From: Chaenocephalus aceratus
Lineage: Eukaryota; Chordata; Actinopteri; Perciformes; Channichthyidae
NCBI GenBank assembly: GCA_023974075.1
Contig: CM043789.1
Coordinates: 37,945,613-38,009,612, forward strand
Reading direction: 5' to 3'
Length of the DNA: 64,000 nt
In this document: piece by piece, positions 63,472 to 64,000 of the stretch
Position numbering within the stretch: position 1 is the stretch's first letter
Layout: the number at the start of each line of letters is the position of its first letter
Translations under genes and position numbers: made by a program
The notes under the pieces: generated by a model
The model's input: only the letters and a program-made list of their open reading frames with translations
Databases searched by the model: none
What the model was told of the DNA's origin: nothing

Positions 63472-64000
63472 GTGAGACATTTTCCTCCATGAATCCCTTC
63501 CTGTGTACTGTGTGTCTGCCTCTCTCTGTTTGCTTTGTGTCCATGCCCCATGGGGATGGGTATTCCCTGCCCCATGGGGATGGGTATTCCCTGCCCCATG
63601 GGGATGGGTATTCCCTGCATGTGTATCCAGCAGCATCAGCAAGGCAAAGTCAGCCTAATGCTGCCTCTTGGCAACCATAACAACTGGCCCACTCCAAGTC
63701 ATGTGCTCGCTTGCCAACTCCTCCACTGCTGGCATGAAATGAGGGGCAGCCTATGGCTTTCCATTGTCCGGGTGCCAAACCCTGGCCATCTCCCATCCCG
63801 CTTAAGTCCTTTAGCGGCGTATTGGACTGGATGGCTGCATAATGGCCTTGTGACATCTTTTGTCCTCCTGTGATCGCCAGTGAGAAGGCCCCATTGAAAA
63901 GCAGGAATTTATGGTCAAGCATCTGTTTTCCCAACAATCACCATCAGCCTTGAAAAGCTTTTAGTTCCACAGGAATCTAAATAGGTTACACTTTACAAAA
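63472..64000 (+). other. sulf2: Start of the intron after the first sulf2 coding exon
   Basis: It begins with GTGAGA. It holds a three-copy 24-bp tandem repeat (63545-63616) and otherwise no recognisable coding segment. The next sulfatase exon is outside the window. Confidence 0.7.
63545..63616. repeat. Three-copy 24-bp tandem repeat in the sulf2 intron
   Basis: Three identical adjacent 24-bp units begin at 63545, 63569 and 63593. Each contains the 10-bp palindrome CCCCATGGGG followed by ATGGGTATTCCCT. The perfect identity suggests a recent expansion. Confidence 0.9.

Overview
The window looks like intergenic and intronic DNA from a ray-finned fish, probably a percomorph teleost. The reasons are the dense long (CA/GT)n arrays, several families of short hAT-like elements with clean 8-bp target duplications, a DIRS-type tyrosine-recombinase retrotransposon, CR1/L2-like LINE 3' ends with (ATTG)n or (TGTAA)n tails, and a vertebrate heparan 6-O-endosulfatase exon. 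There is no bacterial gene organisation, no CRISPR array and no operon.

Only one protein-coding exon is identified with confidence. It is the first coding exon of a SULF2-like extracellular sulfatase on the + strand near the right end (exon about 63212-63471, ATG at 63274). Everything left of it is probably its upstream region or a long 5' intron. A GC-rich block ending in a splice donor at 40264/40265 is a candidate non-coding first exon. A separate phase-0, 123-nt open block at 4736-4858 has splice signals on both sides and coding-like base composition, so it may be an exon of an unrecognised gene. The sulf2 exon appears to end one base short of the reading phase I expect for the family.

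Layout. 1-6634: single-copy-looking sequence with the 4.7 kb exon candidate and a 95-bp GT array. 6635-7293: short inverted-repeat element. 7294-14052: a decayed DIRS retrotransposon on the minus strand, with inverted terminal repeats and an internal complementary region that fixes both ends, split by a plus-strand LINE (about 8883-10594). 15780-21850: a dispersed, partly tandem duplication invaded by hAT, SINE and hAT insertions. 22733-23404: LINE 3' end. 26508-27620: hAT element that may hold a second one. 29610-30118: TTAA-flanked MITE. 36821-38143: hAT within hAT, with SINE and further hAT debris. 39.5-42.1 kb: seven long dinucleotide arrays around the candidate promoter. 44.3 kb: LINE tail. 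56086-57057: Harbinger-like MITE with a long inverted repeat. 61289-61635: 19-copy minisatellite. 63212-64000: sulf2 exon and the start of the next intron.

The most unusual structure is the DIRS element. Its two 51-nt internal segments reproduce the junction of its own two ends, and a palindrome at its left tip is echoed by five internal copies. Family names for mobile elements rest on remembered hallmark motifs and on terminal structure read here, not on a database search.
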